Assembly: GCA_020627965.1 (NCBI GenBank)
Contig: JAHDFX010000006.1
Span: 1-61,750 of the forward strand
Reading direction: 5' to 3'
From: Saprospiraceae bacterium
GTDB lineage: Bacteria > Bacteroidota > Bacteroidia > Chitinophagales > Saprospiraceae
Length of the DNA: 61,750 bases
The notes below the pieces were generated by a model that did not search any database, had not been told where the DNA came from, and saw only the letters and a program-made list of their open reading frames with translations. Position numbers and translations under genes: made by a program. The stretch's first letter is position 1; every line of letters starts with the position of its first letter. Below are positions 61,685 to 61,750 of this stretch, in pieces.

Positions 61685-61750
61685 GGCTCTTTTTAAATAG
61701 ACTTTATTCTGAAATATTTTGTAAGGCAGTTAAATGAAGATTTTTCTGCT

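Overview
The window is AT-rich and reads as a chromosomal segment of a Bacteroidota bacterium, probably Saprospiraceae-like. The organism assignment is inference. It rests on TAnnTTTG-type -7 promoter boxes, an arsS/arsM arsenosugar operon, secreted LamG/PKD proteins with a dockerin-like NGDVDGADK tail, lipoprotein thioredoxins, and a Bacteroidota-type extracellular contractile injection system (eCIS). No rRNA, tRNA, transposase, integrase or CRISPR array was seen.

Region 1 (about 195-22345, + strand) is the structural operon of a phage-tail-like eCIS (Afp/PVC/AlgoCIS family). It encodes a DUF4255 cap/terminator protein, an unrecognised 439-aa protein, one sheath protein, two unrecognised cysteine-rich coiled-coil proteins, two tube proteins, a DUF5908 mini-protein, a LysM hub adaptor, a VgrG-like spike, a PAAR tip, a gp25-like wedge, two very large baseplate proteins (1884 and 1797 aa) and a beta-propeller protein where a fibre gene is expected.

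Region 2 (22391-43797, + strand) is the cargo zone, with two more machine genes embedded: the tape-measure protein at 26421-28190 and the Afp15-like AAA+ ATPase at 42472-43797. Four cargo proteins share an N-terminal chassis (FF-rich leader, QPKLK.G.P.DKYEKEAD motif, DUF4157 with HELTH) but have unrelated C-termini. These are a ParB/sulfiredoxin-like domain, a possible divergent nuclease, a clear PD-(D/E)XK nuclease-like domain, and a lytic-transglycosylase-like domain. Each is followed within 0-16 bp by a different small gene that looks like its immunity partner; the partner of the peptidoglycan-type toxin is a lipoprotein. This layout resembles polymorphic toxin-immunity arrays and suggests an eCIS aimed at least partly at bacteria. 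The array shows recent recombination: 929 bp of chassis DNA is identical between cargo 2 and cargo 3, and a truncated 5' copy of the haem-peroxidase gene lies at the junction. Short G/C-rich palindromic repeats sit in frame inside three cargo genes.

Region 3 (44110-47844) encodes two secreted proteins, an M43-like metalloprotease with a DUF4384-like tail and a MORN-repeat caspase-like protease. Region 4 (48027-53807) holds a histone-deacetylase-family hydrolase, two tandem lipoprotein thioredoxins, and a membrane polyferredoxin with its FAD oxidoreductase partner. Region 5 (54030-57089) is a rhodanese, AhpD-like, ArsS, ArsM operon for arsenosugar synthesis. Region 6 (57260-61684) holds an AGCS-type cation symporter with an added N-terminal exported domain, a 226-bp palindromic intergenic element, and a large secreted LamG/PKD protein on the minus strand.
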